Below, one piece after another: positions 7,912-17,200 of a stretch of DNA of 22,977 nt. The stretch is from Pseudomonadota bacterium. Lineage in GTDB: Bacteria > Pseudomonadota > Gammaproteobacteria > Burkholderiales > Thiobacillaceae. The notes beneath the pieces were generated by a model. It saw only the letters and a program-made list of their open reading frames with translations, did no database searches and was not told the DNA's origin. Where the stretch lies: assembly GCA_030836725.1 (NCBI GenBank), contig JAUPLV010000012.1, forward strand, positions 1 to 22,977. The letters run 5' to 3'. The position numbers and the translations under genes are program-made. Each line of letters starts with the position of its first letter. Position 1 is the stretch's first letter.

Positions 7912-9183
7912 GTGCGTCAACTCATAGTTTCTCTTGCTCTGCTGCTGGCCACACCGGCGCTGGCCGATACCCTAAAGCTGCAGGACAACGCACCCGAAGC
8001 CCACATTGTGGTCAAGGGCGACACCCTGTGGGATATTTCAGCGCGTTTTCTCAAGGATCCCTGGCGCTGGCCGCAGCTTTGGAACCTGAACCGCGAGGGC
8101 ATCAAGAACCCGCACCGGATTTACCCCGGCGACATGATCGTGCTCGACCGCAGCGGCGCCAGCCCCCGCCTGTCCCTGGTCAGGGGCGGCAATAACGGCC
8201 TGCCTACGGTCAAGCTGTCGCCGGGCGTGCGTGCGACGGATGTCGCCAGCGAGGCCGTTCCGGCCATTCCACTCAATGCCATCCATGCCTTCCTGAACCA
8301 GCCGTTGCTGGTCACCCAGGAGCAGCTTTACCATTCGCCCGAAATCGTTGGCACCAACGAAGAACGCGTCTTCATGACCGTAGGCGATTTCGCTTATGCG
8401 ACCAGCGACGAATCGGGCACAACGCGGTGGCAGATGTACCGCCAGGGCCAGGCCTTGACGAATCCGGACGACGGCAAGATTCTGGGCTACGAAGCCGAAT
8501 ATCTGGGCGACGCGGAAACCGTGGTTCCCGGCAATCCGCAAAAGTTGCGGATTACGCGGGTCAGCCAAGAAATTTTGTCCAAGGACAAGCTTTTCCCGGC
8601 ACGGGATCACACCGAGTACGAGTTCGTGCCGCACGCGCCGGAAAAACCGATTTCCGGCAAGGTCATCTCCGCCTACGGCTCCACCCTAAACTCCAATACA
8701 GGACGTCTTCAGACGATCATCATCAACCGCGGCGCCGCGGACGGCATCGAACCAGGGCACGTCCTGGCGGTTTATCGCACCGGCAAACTGGTCAAGATGG
8801 ATAGATCAGGTCGCCAGCGCTGGGTTTATATGGACTATGGCTGCATCAAACCCGGAGAAGAAGGCAATCTCGACCCGTTCTACAAGCCCGGCAAGGTCAT
8901 GGAAGACTGCAAGCCCGAGGTCGAAGTCCAGGCCGGCCCATGGGCCTATATGGATGTGGGCTGCCTGAAACCGGGCAAAAAGGTCAGTTTCGACCAGAAC
9001 TTCGATCCCAGGGAAGTCTACGATCGGGGATGCACCGACAATAAGCTGGCCGACACCATACAGCTTCCCGATGCGCGCACCGGTCTGGTCATGGTTTACC
9101 GCGTGTTCGACCACGTGTCTTATGCGCTCATCATGAAGTCCGAACGCCCGGTTTACCTGCTCGACACGGTAAAGAACCCTTGA
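7912..9183 (+). CDS. Exported LysM peptidoglycan-binding domain protein with a duplicated Cys-containing insert
   Basis: Predicted envelope protein of 423 aa, with a signal peptide (VRQLIVSLALLLATPALA, cleavage near residue 18) and one LysM domain at about 33-85 (IVVKGDTLWDISARFLKDPWRWPQLW ... IYPGDMIVL split here for brevity). The LysM domain should bind peptidoglycan. The rest matches the general pattern of a LysM protein often encoded beside dprA in betaproteobacteria, with the conserved tail VMVYRVFDHVSYALIMKSE. Between residues about 300 and 380 sits a pair of repeats starting WVYMDYGCIKPG (304) and WAYMDVGCLKPG (344). Their period is exactly 40 residues, and each holds two cysteines (311/333 and 351/374), possibly forming disulfides. 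The gene starts the plus-strand block leading to dprA, smg and topA; the gap to dprA is 26 bases. Exact function is not known. Confidence 0.88.
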   Translation: MRQLIVSLALLLATPALADTLKLQDNAPEAHIVVKGDTLWDISARFLKDPWRWPQLWNLNREGIKNPHRIYPGDMIVLDRSGASPRLSLVRGGNNGLPTVKLSPGVRATDVASEAVPAIPLNAIHAFLNQPLLVTQEQLYHSPEIVGTNEERVFMTVGDFAYATSDESGTTRWQMYRQGQALTNPDDGKILGYEAEYLGDAETVVPGNPQKLRITRVSQEILSKDKLFPARDHTEYEFVPHAPEKPISGKVISAYGSTLNSNTGRLQTIIINRGAADGIEPGHVLAVYRTGKLVKMDRSGRQRWVYMDYGCIKPGEEGNLDPFYKPGKVMEDCKPEVEVQAGPWAYMDVGCLKPGKKVSFDQNFDPREVYDRGCTDNKLADTIQLPDARTGLVMVYRVFDHVSYALIMKSERPVYLLDTVKNP

Positions 9184-9209
9184 TCAGCCCATCGAGAGAC
9201 GACTGAAGC

Positions 9210-10268
9210 GTGCCTGACGCCTGGTTGCGCCTCGCCCTCGCACCGGGGGTCGGCAACACCAGCCTGATCCGCCTGTTAACGGCCTTCGGTTCCCCGGAGG
9301 CCGTTTTGGCATCCGGCCGCGGCGCCCTGACGGCGCATCTTTCCACCGCGCAATGCGACGCGCTGCTGGGCGAGCCCGACGCCGCGCGGATCGAAGCCGC
9401 CCACGCCTGGCTCGCCCAGCCCGGCAACAGCCTGATGACGCTGGCGGACGCGGACTATCCGAAACCCCTGCTTGAAATCGCCGACCCGCCCGCCCTGCTG
9501 TACTGCAAGGGACGGCGCGAGTTGTTGAACCAGCCCGGACTCGGCATCGTCGGCAGCCGCAACGCCACGCCGCAGGGCGAGCGCGACGCCGAGGCATTTG
9601 CCCGCGCCCTGTCCGACGCCGGGCTCACCATCGTCAGCGGGCTGGCGCTGGGAATCGATGCCGCCGCCCATCGCGGCGGACTAGCGGGCGCCGGCTCCAG
9701 CGTCGCCGTCGTCGGCACCGGGCTCGACCGCGTCTACCCCGCCCGCAACAAAACGCTGGCGCATCAGCTGGCCGAAACCGGGCTGATCGTGTCGGAATTC
9801 CCGCTCGGAACGCAGCCGCTGCCGGGCCACTTTCCGCGCCGCAACCGCCTGATCAGCGGATTGAGCCGCGGCGTGCTGGTGGTGGAGGCCGCCCCGGACA
9901 GCGGTTCGCTGATCACGGCGCGGGTCGCCGCCGAACAGGGGCGCGAGGTGTTCGCCATCCCCGGTTCGATCCATTCGCCGCTGGCGCGCGGCTGCCATGC
10001 GCTGATCAAGCAGGGCGCCAAGCTGGTCGAGTCCGCCGCCGACATTCTCGACGAACTGGCGTGGCAGCAGCGGCTGGCGCCCCCCGTGCTGCGTGAAAGC
10101 CTTCGCGACCCGGTGCTGGACGCGCTGGACGGGTCGCCGACCACCGTCGACTCGCTGGCGCAAAGAACCGGGTTGACGCTGGAAGCGCTTTCAGCGAAGC
10201 TGTTGACGCTTGAACTGGACGGGCACATTGCATCCTTGCCCGGCGGGCGTTACCAAAAAATTCACTGA
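9210..10268 (+). CDS. dprA: DNA processing protein DprA
   Basis: DprA (Smf) binds incoming single-stranded DNA during natural transformation and loads RecA. The 352-aa protein has an N-terminal helical SAM/HhH-like region (about 1-65, APGVGNTSLIRLL). The Rossmann-like DprA core follows, with GIVGSRNATPQG (112-123), SGLALGIDAAAH (143-154), the VAVVGTGLDRVYPARN segment, the PRRNRLISGLS motif and a VVEAAPDSGSLITA segment. A C-terminal winged-helix DML1-like domain (about 285-352, TVDSLAQRTGLTLEALSAKL) ends the protein. The start codon is GTG at 9210. It is followed after four bases by smg, the conserved dprA-smg-topA order. Confidence 0.96.
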   Translation: MPDAWLRLALAPGVGNTSLIRLLTAFGSPEAVLASGRGALTAHLSTAQCDALLGEPDAARIEAAHAWLAQPGNSLMTLADADYPKPLLEIADPPALLYCKGRRELLNQPGLGIVGSRNATPQGERDAEAFARALSDAGLTIVSGLALGIDAAAHRGGLAGAGSSVAVVGTGLDRVYPARNKTLAHQLAETGLIVSEFPLGTQPLPGHFPRRNRLISGLSRGVLVVEAAPDSGSLITARVAAEQGREVFAIPGSIHSPLARGCHALIKQGAKLVESAADILDELAWQQRLAPPVLRESLRDPVLDALDGSPTTVDSLAQRTGLTLEALSAKLLTLELDGHIASLPGGRYQKIH

Positions 10269-10272
10269 CACT

Positions 10273-10719
10273 ATGCTCGACATCCTGGTTTACCTCTACG
10301 AAAGCTTCCGCATGGCGGAACTGGCCCCCGACCGCGATGCGCTGGAAAAGCGCCTTTTCGCCGCCGGTTTCGAAGAAGCCGACATCACCGCCGCGCTCGA
10401 CTGGTACGCCAACCTGTCCAGCAGCGCCACCCACGAACGGCTGGCGCTGGCCTACGACCGCCATTACGCTCCCGAAGAACTCGACCGCCTGAATGAAGCC
10501 TGCCGCGGCGAGATAACCTATCTGGTCGGCGCGCAGGTGCTCGACCCCGAATCGCGCGAATGGGTGATTTCCGGGCTGATGGCGCTGGGCGGCGAGGATA
10601 TCGAGCCCGAACACGTGCGCTGGATGACGCTGATCGTGCTGTGGAGCCGCGGGCTGATCGAACACTTCACCCATCTCGAAGACATGCTGCTCAACCACGA
10701 GCCAGGACGTTTACACTAA
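10273..10719 (+). CDS. smg: Smg family protein (DUF494)
   Basis: Small conserved protein of 148 aa matching the Smg/DUF494 family; its biochemical role is unknown. The N-terminus MLDILVYLYESF and the pattern of acidic amphipathic helices ending in IEHFTHLEDMLLN are typical. The ATG at 10273 lies four bases after the dprA stop; a longer frame beginning inside dprA at 10210 is not protein-like. The topA gene begins seven bases downstream. The location between dprA and topA is itself a hallmark of the family in beta- and gammaproteobacteria. Confidence 0.93.
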   Translation: MLDILVYLYESFRMAELAPDRDALEKRLFAAGFEEADITAALDWYANLSSSATHERLALAYDRHYAPEELDRLNEACRGEITYLVGAQVLDPESREWVISGLMALGGEDIEPEHVRWMTLIVLWSRGLIEHFTHLEDMLLNHEPGRLH

Positions 10720-10726
10720 TTTAATC

Positions 10727-13302
<2,576 letters not shown>

Positions 13303-13306
<4 letters not shown>

Positions 13307-13701
13307 GTCCGGCCCCCAGCCTGCTCATGGTCAATGCCTTCATCGGCACGGCCGGCTACAAGAAGCTGTATCAGGAACTGGGCTACACCGTCATCGCCGA
13401 ATGGTCCGAACGCAAGGCCATCGGCCTGCTGCGGAAATCCCCGCCTGCCGTCATCGTCGCGGATTTTTACCACCAGACCGATTTCCGCGACCGCCTGTCC
13501 AACCTCGAATCCCTGCTGGCCACGGCACAAAGCTCGCCCAACACCCGCATCCTGGTCTTTTACGAATCAGCCCACCAGGACGTGCTCGACAAAGTCCGCG
13601 CCCGCCTGCGCATCGATGCCGCCTTGACGCTGCCGGTCCAGGAAGACGCATTACGCACCACCCTGCAGGGCTGGCTGGAAAACACCTCCGCATCGACCTG
13701 A
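13303..13701 (+). CDS. Small receiver-like (pseudo-REC) protein of unknown function
   Basis: A 132-aa protein whose ATG overlaps the topA stop, implying translational coupling. The alternating pattern of short hydrophobic strands (SLLMVNAF, YTVIAEW, AVIVADF, RILVFYES, AALTLPV) and amphipathic helices resembles a response-regulator receiver fold. D54 in VADF lies where the phospho-acceptor would be. The acidic pair after strand 1 is absent (VNA) and the conserved Lys after strand 5 is not evident, so it is probably not a phosphorylated receiver. It has no output domain. It ends the conserved plus-strand block; downstream sequence is accessory. The fold assignment is my inference; homologues would be expected downstream of topA in related bacteria. 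Confidence 0.7.
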
Positions 13702-13740
13702 GCCCGTCGCCCCGTCCGGCGCAAGCAACCTGGCTGGACG

Positions 13741-13854
13741 ATGGCGCTCGAAGCCCAGGGCATCGAGAAGGGCGACGAAAGCGAGCAACTGAAGCGACTT
13801 GTCCGCCAGATCATCGAAAAGGCCGGTTCCGATCTGTGGCAGGCAGCGTCATGA
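13741..13854 (+). pseudogene. Probable remnant of an unidentified gene C-terminus (37 codons)
   Basis: An in-frame stretch reading MALEAQGIEKGDESEQLKRL and on to DLWQAAS-stop looks like the end of a real protein: charged amphipathic helix, good codon use. It is too short to stand alone and has no ribosome site. Its TGA overlaps an ATG at 13851 (ATGA) that opens MTDPLFGQLP and runs straight into the inverted-repeat element at 13886, as if a second gene of an operon had started there. I cannot assign a family. It may be what is left of a two-gene accessory locus. Confidence 0.35.
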
Positions 13855-13885
13855 CCGACCCCTTGTTCGGCCAACTCCCATGCGC

Positions 13886-14022
13886 TAAGGAAGCACTGAT
13901 TAATTCGATATGGCCGTCATTGCGAGCGAAGCGCGGCAATCCAGCGCATTGATTAAGCAGGTATTTCTGGATTGCCGCGTCGCTTCGCTCCTCGCAATGA
14001 CGGATTAATCAGCGTCTCCCTA
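13886..14022. mobile_element. MITE-like inverted-repeat element
   Basis: A 137-bp element bounded by imperfect 19-bp terminal inverted repeats: TAAGGAAGCACTGATTAAT (13886-13904) and its inverted partner ATTAATCAGCGTCTCCCTA (14004-14022), matching at 15 of 19 positions. Inside is a second, longer palindrome. Its arms begin CCGTCATTGCGAG on the left and end CTCGCAATGACGG on the right (about 13914-13943 and 13968-14003), differing by two small indels. A transcript would form a long hairpin. There is no coding capacity of its own, although reading frames run through it. From memory, the GTCATTGCGAG...GGCAATCC palindrome is a widespread interspersed repeat in bacterial genomes. Confidence 0.8.
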
Positions 14023-14229
14023 AAGACCTTCAGCGACGTGCTGGACGTTGACCGCATTGCCATGCAGCCGAGTTTTGTGCTGCCAGAGTCGATCACCCCG
14101 AGCGCCAACGCCTCAGCCCTACCGAAGAGCCTATATGTGGCGGAAGCGGCAATGGGCTACCTTGAGGGGCGAGTGATCAACGATGTGGCCAGTCTGGACA
14201 ACGTGCAGTGGTGGTCAACTTCGTCGTAA
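14023..14229 (+). pseudogene. Gene remnant, possibly the tail region of a type III restriction/helicase-like protein
   Basis: An open stretch right after the MITE-like element encodes about 65 residues including VDRIAMQPSFVLPES, SLYVAEAAMGYLEGRVINDV and ASLDNVQWW before a TAA. The NDVASLDNVQWW part resembles, from memory, the LxxLDNVxWWHRN motif near the C-terminus of type III-like restriction/helicase proteins, but the expected continuation (nuclease motif) is missing. It begins inside the repeat and ends abruptly, so it is a fragment and not a functional gene. The family assignment is tentative. Confidence 0.3.
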
Positions 14230-14264
14230 CACCCGTGGCCTGCCGCGAGCCGCGTCACAAAATA

Positions 14265-14297
14265 CGTTTACATAAACGATAACGGTTATCCTATACT
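14265..14297 (+). promoter_or_regulatory. Predicted hipBA promoter with nested operator palindromes
   Basis: Upstream of the HipB-like gene lie two perfect inverted repeats sharing one base: CGTTTA-CA-TAAACG (14265-14278) and GATAAC-G-GTTATC (14278-14290). A -35-like TTTACA (14267-14272) and a -10-like TATACT (14292-14297) are spaced by 19 bases, so the second palindrome lies in the spacer. This is a typical layout for autoregulation by a HipB-type repressor. The boxes are predicted by eye. Confidence 0.5.
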
Positions 14298-14339
14298 GCC
14301 TGTAATTCATGAACTTATTATATTTTATGACAACGTATC

Positions 14340-14612
14340 ATGGCTAAACGGCATAGAGAATCCTCCGATGCCCGATCCTTGCTCGAGGCCGTCCTCGAGG
14401 CAGGGCGCAAGCAGACCCCCCCGCTGTCGGCGGCTGAGCTTGCGCGCCGGGTGCAGATCACGCCCACCACACTCTCGCGTATGAAAAAGGACGGGCGCGG
14501 CGACATCGCTGTGATCGCGGAGCTCGCGCGCATTGTGGGCATGCGACTGGTTCTGGCACAGGACAACGCTACACTGGCCAAGCTGCAGGCGGGGAGCTTC
14601 TTCGATGACTGA
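14340..14612 (+). CDS. HipB-like XRE-family antitoxin/repressor
   Basis: A 90-aa DNA-binding protein with a helix-turn-helix at about 29-55 (LSAAELARRVQITPTTLSRMKKDG), followed by AVIAELARIVGMRLVLAQ, a layout like the XRE/HipB antitoxins that pair with HipA kinases. It probably binds the palindromes just upstream and neutralises the HipA-like product. Its stop overlaps the start of the kinase gene by eight bases, the usual arrangement of hipBA operons. The ATG at 14340 has no clear ribosome site. Compared with E. coli HipB (88 aa) the size fits well. Confidence 0.85.
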   Translation: MAKRHRESSDARSLLEAVLEAGRKQTPPLSAAELARRVQITPTTLSRMKKDGRGDIAVIAELARIVGMRLVLAQDNATLAKLQAGSFFDD

Positions 14613-15972
14613 CCGCTTCGCAGTGCTCTGGACACGCGCTGGCGGCAAGCCGGTGAAGATGGGCAACGTCGTGGCCACCGAGCGGGAATGCCGAGTGACC
14701 TACGACCAGGCCTTCGTGCGCAGCGGACTGCCGGGATTTTCCCTTATCGCCCCGCCAGCCAAGCTCGGGACGAACGCAATCATTCATAGGGCGACCGAGC
14801 GTTTTCCGCTACACCCGCGGCTGATGGTGATGATCCCGCCCAACACGGCCGGCAACCTGCAACGCCGTGTCTACGCCGAGTTGCTTGCAAAGCGGCCCGT
14901 GCCGCCGGCTCCCGGTTTCGATAGCGAATGGGAGATCCTGATGCTCGCCGGACGAAACGGTATCGGGCACCTCGACGTATTCCCCTCCGACCTGGATGCA
15001 CAGACCTGGTACGACACAATGGAACGCCGCGCACATCTGCTCGGTGGGCGCAGCGGGGTCTGGCGACTATTGCAGGACGAGATCCAGCAGACCGGCGACA
15101 TGGACGAGGCGACCGCGCGCGAGCTCGCCGAAGTGATGGGCCCGACACCGACGGTAGGCGGGATGACCTCCAAGATCCTGGTTGCCATTCCCGACCACCT
15201 TGAGTGGGACGGGACGATGGCCCTGCCCGGCACCAGCGAGATAGGCCGGACTCGGTTCACGGATGTGATCGTCAAGATCGAGCAACCGGGCTATGAAGGG
15301 GTGACCGCGTTGGAGGCGCTGGCCTACGACATCCACGAGGAACTGGGTTTTCAGGTTCCGCGTCGCTGGCGGCACTCGGTCGAAGGCCTGAACGTCCTCG
15401 CAGTGGAGCGATTCGACCGAACCAGTAAGGGCCTGCCGATCACGTACGAAGGGCTGCTGACCATTTTCGCCGGGGGCTCGACAAGGGTTACCTCGACGAG
15501 CGATCTCGAACTGCACGAAGTGGCGGCATGGATTCGACGCCTGGCTTCGCTCTGCGCGATCGACGTTAATGAGGCGCTCATGGAAATCTTCCGTCGCCTC
15601 GCCGTGGCACTGATGACGGGGAACGGCGACCTGCACTTGGAGAACCTTGGGCTGCTAGGAGGCTTCGACGGGGCGAGGATGGCCCCGGTGTTCGACCCCG
15701 CCCCGATGCGGGCCTGGCAGCGCCACAACATCCAGATGGCCATTCCAATCGACTTCAACCGGGACAAGCCTATCTACACCCAGATCGCGCGCCAGGGCTT
15801 GGCCTTCGGGCTCACCGAGACCGCCGCGCTGGGGGTCCTGCGCTGGGCGCACGACGCAACGTTGAACTACCGAGAGCGGGTGGGCGCGGCAACTGGAGTC
15901 CCGGACGGTCAGAAGGAGCGTTTAATTCGGGTTGTCGGCAGGGAACGCGAACTCCTGCAGCTTGCCCTTTGA
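14605..15972 (+). CDS. HipA-like serine/threonine kinase toxin
   Basis: HipA toxins are kinases; E. coli HipA phosphorylates GltX and induces persistence. The 455-aa protein has an N-terminal HipA subdomain (about 3-100) and the kinase core. The loop equivalent to the autophosphorylation/P-loop segment reads TPTVGGMTSKILVAI. The catalytic loop reads GNGDLHLENLGLL with D342, and the metal-binding position reads APVFDPAPM. Many relatives have K where this protein has E in the catalytic loop (HLEN versus HLKN), and the metal site is FDPAP rather than the common YDL; activity is therefore likely but not certain. The ATG at 14605 overlaps hipB by eight bases. The substrate cannot be inferred. Confidence 0.85.
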   Translation: MTDRFAVLWTRAGGKPVKMGNVVATERECRVTYDQAFVRSGLPGFSLIAPPAKLGTNAIIHRATERFPLHPRLMVMIPPNTAGNLQRRVYAELLAKRPVPPAPGFDSEWEILMLAGRNGIGHLDVFPSDLDAQTWYDTMERRAHLLGGRSGVWRLLQDEIQQTGDMDEATARELAEVMGPTPTVGGMTSKILVAIPDHLEWDGTMALPGTSEIGRTRFTDVIVKIEQPGYEGVTALEALAYDIHEELGFQVPRRWRHSVEGLNVLAVERFDRTSKGLPITYEGLLTIFAGGSTRVTSTSDLELHEVAAWIRRLASLCAIDVNEALMEIFRRLAVALMTGNGDLHLENLGLLGGFDGARMAPVFDPAPMRAWQRHNIQMAIPIDFNRDKPIYTQIARQGLAFGLTETAALGVLRWAHDATLNYRERVGAATGVPDGQKERLIRVVGRERELLQLAL

Positions 15973-16388
15973 ACCATACAGCGAGGACAGCGAGGAGACT
16001 TCTCGTTAGAACACATCATCCGAAGCCCGTCGGCCGATGGAAGATCCCGTTCGAATCCATAGCGGAAATGATCAACTAAATCTCCATTGGCAGCTTTGGC
16101 TAACGACGCGACGGCCGACAACTTAGCCATGGCAGGCAGGTCATCGGCCGAAGGCGACGCGGGTCTGGCGGCCACCTTTGGCCGATGCACATCCAAGGCC
16201 AGACATTGAATACTCAGTGTTTCGAAGGGGATGTTGTCGATATGATGGTGGGTGCGGGAATAAATCGACTCTGGCCCCTTTGGTTCCTGACTTTTCTGGG
16301 CAACCTGACCCGCTGTGATCTGTCATAGAGAAAAGGCTCTAAGTTAAACAACTCTCCTCAAGGGTAAACAGCGCCTTCGTTCATATTG

Positions 16389-16419
16389 TTGGCGTTCTAA
16401 GGTGACGGGCCGTTATACA
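16389..16419 (+). promoter_or_regulatory. Weak candidate promoter for the vsr-restriction-modification cluster
   Basis: TTGGCG (16389-16394) and TATACA (16414-16419) are separated by 19 bases, 40 bases upstream of the vsr start. The match is moderate and the spacing slightly long, so this is only a candidate. Confidence 0.28.
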
Positions 16420-16446
16420 TTGCTAGCAGGCGTTTAGGCTGCCAAT

Positions 16447-16451
16447 GGAGG
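16447..16451 (+). promoter_or_regulatory. Ribosome binding site of the vsr gene
   Basis: GGAGG lies seven bases before the ATG at 16459. This is the clearest ribosome site in the island, and it supports the vsr start even though the gene is interrupted downstream. Confidence 0.7.
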
Positions 16452-16458
16452 CATCTAG

Positions 16459-16881
16459 ATGGATACGCTGACGCCACATGAACGGTCACGGCTCATGGGC
16501 CGCATACATAGCAAGAACACCAAGCCAGAAATCGCGGTACGCTCGATGTTGCATCGCATGGGCTACCGATTCCGCCTCCATCGCAAGGATTTGCCCGGCA
16601 AGCCGGACATCGTGCTGCCGCGCCATCGCAAGATCATTCTGATCCAGGGCTGTTTTTGGCATGGGCACAAGTGCCGCCTTGCGTCAAAGCCGAAATCGAA
16701 TGAGGCCTACTGGGGCCCGAAGATCCTAGCTAACCAAGCCCGGGATGTGCGCAACCTGTAGGCACTAGCCGAACTGGGATGGTCAGTGCTTGAGCTATGG
16801 GAGTGCGAAATCAAGAACTTGCAAGACGTGGAGTGCCGCCTGCGCGAATTTATGCATGCCCGGCCGGATACCTCCGACTAG
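16459..16881 (+). pseudogene. vsr: Very short patch repair (Vsr) endonuclease interrupted by one in-frame amber codon
   Basis: Vsr nicks beside T:G mismatches formed when 5-methylcytosine deaminates, and usually accompanies an m5C methyltransferase. The first 100 codons carry the whole catalytic core: HERSRLMGRIHSKNTKPE, the catalytic Asp in LPGKPDIVLPRHRK and the zinc/active-site region QGCFWHGHKC. Codon 101 is TAG (16759-16761). Translation in the same frame then continues without interruption as ALAELGWSVLELWECEIKNL, the normal C-terminal end of the family, to a second TAG at 16881. The whole reading of about 139 residues matches the usual length, so a single base change explains the break. 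The start has a strong GGAGG site. Possible outcomes are a truncated inactive product, amber suppression, or a sequencing error. The m5C methyltransferase lies 0.3 kb downstream. Confidence 0.88.
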
Positions 16882-16935
16882 TTAAGCGCAGGCCGTCCGG
16901 GCGCAGTCAGCCAACTGTTCCGATGCATCACTATT

Positions 16936-16948
16936 CACCACTTTGGTG
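16936..16948. repeat. Short palindrome upstream of the RHH gene
   Basis: CACCA-CTT-TGGTG is a perfect inverted repeat 34 bases before the ATG of the small ribbon-helix-helix gene. It could be an operator for that protein, but it is short and might be chance. Confidence 0.25.
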
Positions 16949-16982
16949 TAGCATTGCGGGCGACTTTGCGGGTACACATCCT

Positions 16983-17195
16983 ATGTCGATACAGCGAAAA
17001 CGGCAGGACGCCAGCATTCAAGAGCGCAGCGTCCGCGCTTCCATCAGCTTTCCTGAAGAACAGTACTCCGTACTGGAGAAGATCGCCGCAGAGCACCGGG
17101 TGTCGCTCGCATGGGTGGTGCGCGACGCGGTCGATGGGTATTTGAAGGCGCGCTGGCCCCTTTTGGGGCTAGGCCGTAGCCCGGAAGAAAAATAG
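16983..17195 (+). CDS. Small ribbon-helix-helix (CopG/Arc-like) DNA-binding protein
   Basis: A 70-aa protein with a ribbon-helix-helix pattern: a basic N-terminus (MSIQRKRQDASIQERS), a short strand VRASISFP, helix EEQYSVLEKIAAEHR, and helix VSLAWVVRDAVDGYLKARWP. Such proteins bind DNA as dimers and often repress their own operon. It starts 101 bases after the vsr reading frame and ends five bases before the m5C methyltransferase, so it is almost certainly co-transcribed with it. I infer a role as a regulator of the restriction-modification genes, analogous to a C protein, but of a different fold. A longer open frame to 16797 exists but overlaps vsr and is not protein-like. Alternative: an antitoxin without a partner. 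Confidence 0.72.
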   Translation: MSIQRKRQDASIQERSVRASISFPEEQYSVLEKIAAEHRVSLAWVVRDAVDGYLKARWPLLGLGRSPEEK

Positions 17196-17200
17196 ATCTG

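Larger units (their letters stand above)
15973..16458. other. Gene-poor spacer with degraded sequence, between hipA and vsr
   Basis: No convincing gene is present in these 486 bases. A minus-strand open stretch (15909-16196) encodes a fragment with FRYGFERDLPSADGLRMM but has no recognisable start context and overlaps hipA. A 9-base tandem repeat ACAGCGAGG occurs twice at 15978-15995. A small hairpin TAGAG-AAAAGG-CTCTA lies at 16326-16341 without a T tract. The segment AATAAATCGACTCTGGCCCC (16259-16278) resembles a motif often seen at degraded mobile-element borders. Confidence 0.5.

Noticed and set aside
13972..14229. Complete 85-aa protein starting inside the MITE-like element
   Set aside because: Its first 17 or so residues come from the repeat itself; only the part after 14022 looks like former coding sequence.
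15909..16196. Minus-strand 95-codon frame beside hipA
   Set aside because: It overlaps the hipA end, lacks a ribosome site and has no recognisable family; at most a decayed fragment.
16326..16341. TAGAG-AAAAGG-CTCTA hairpin as a terminator after hipA
   Set aside because: Weak five-pair stem, no T tract, and 350 bases from the hipA stop.
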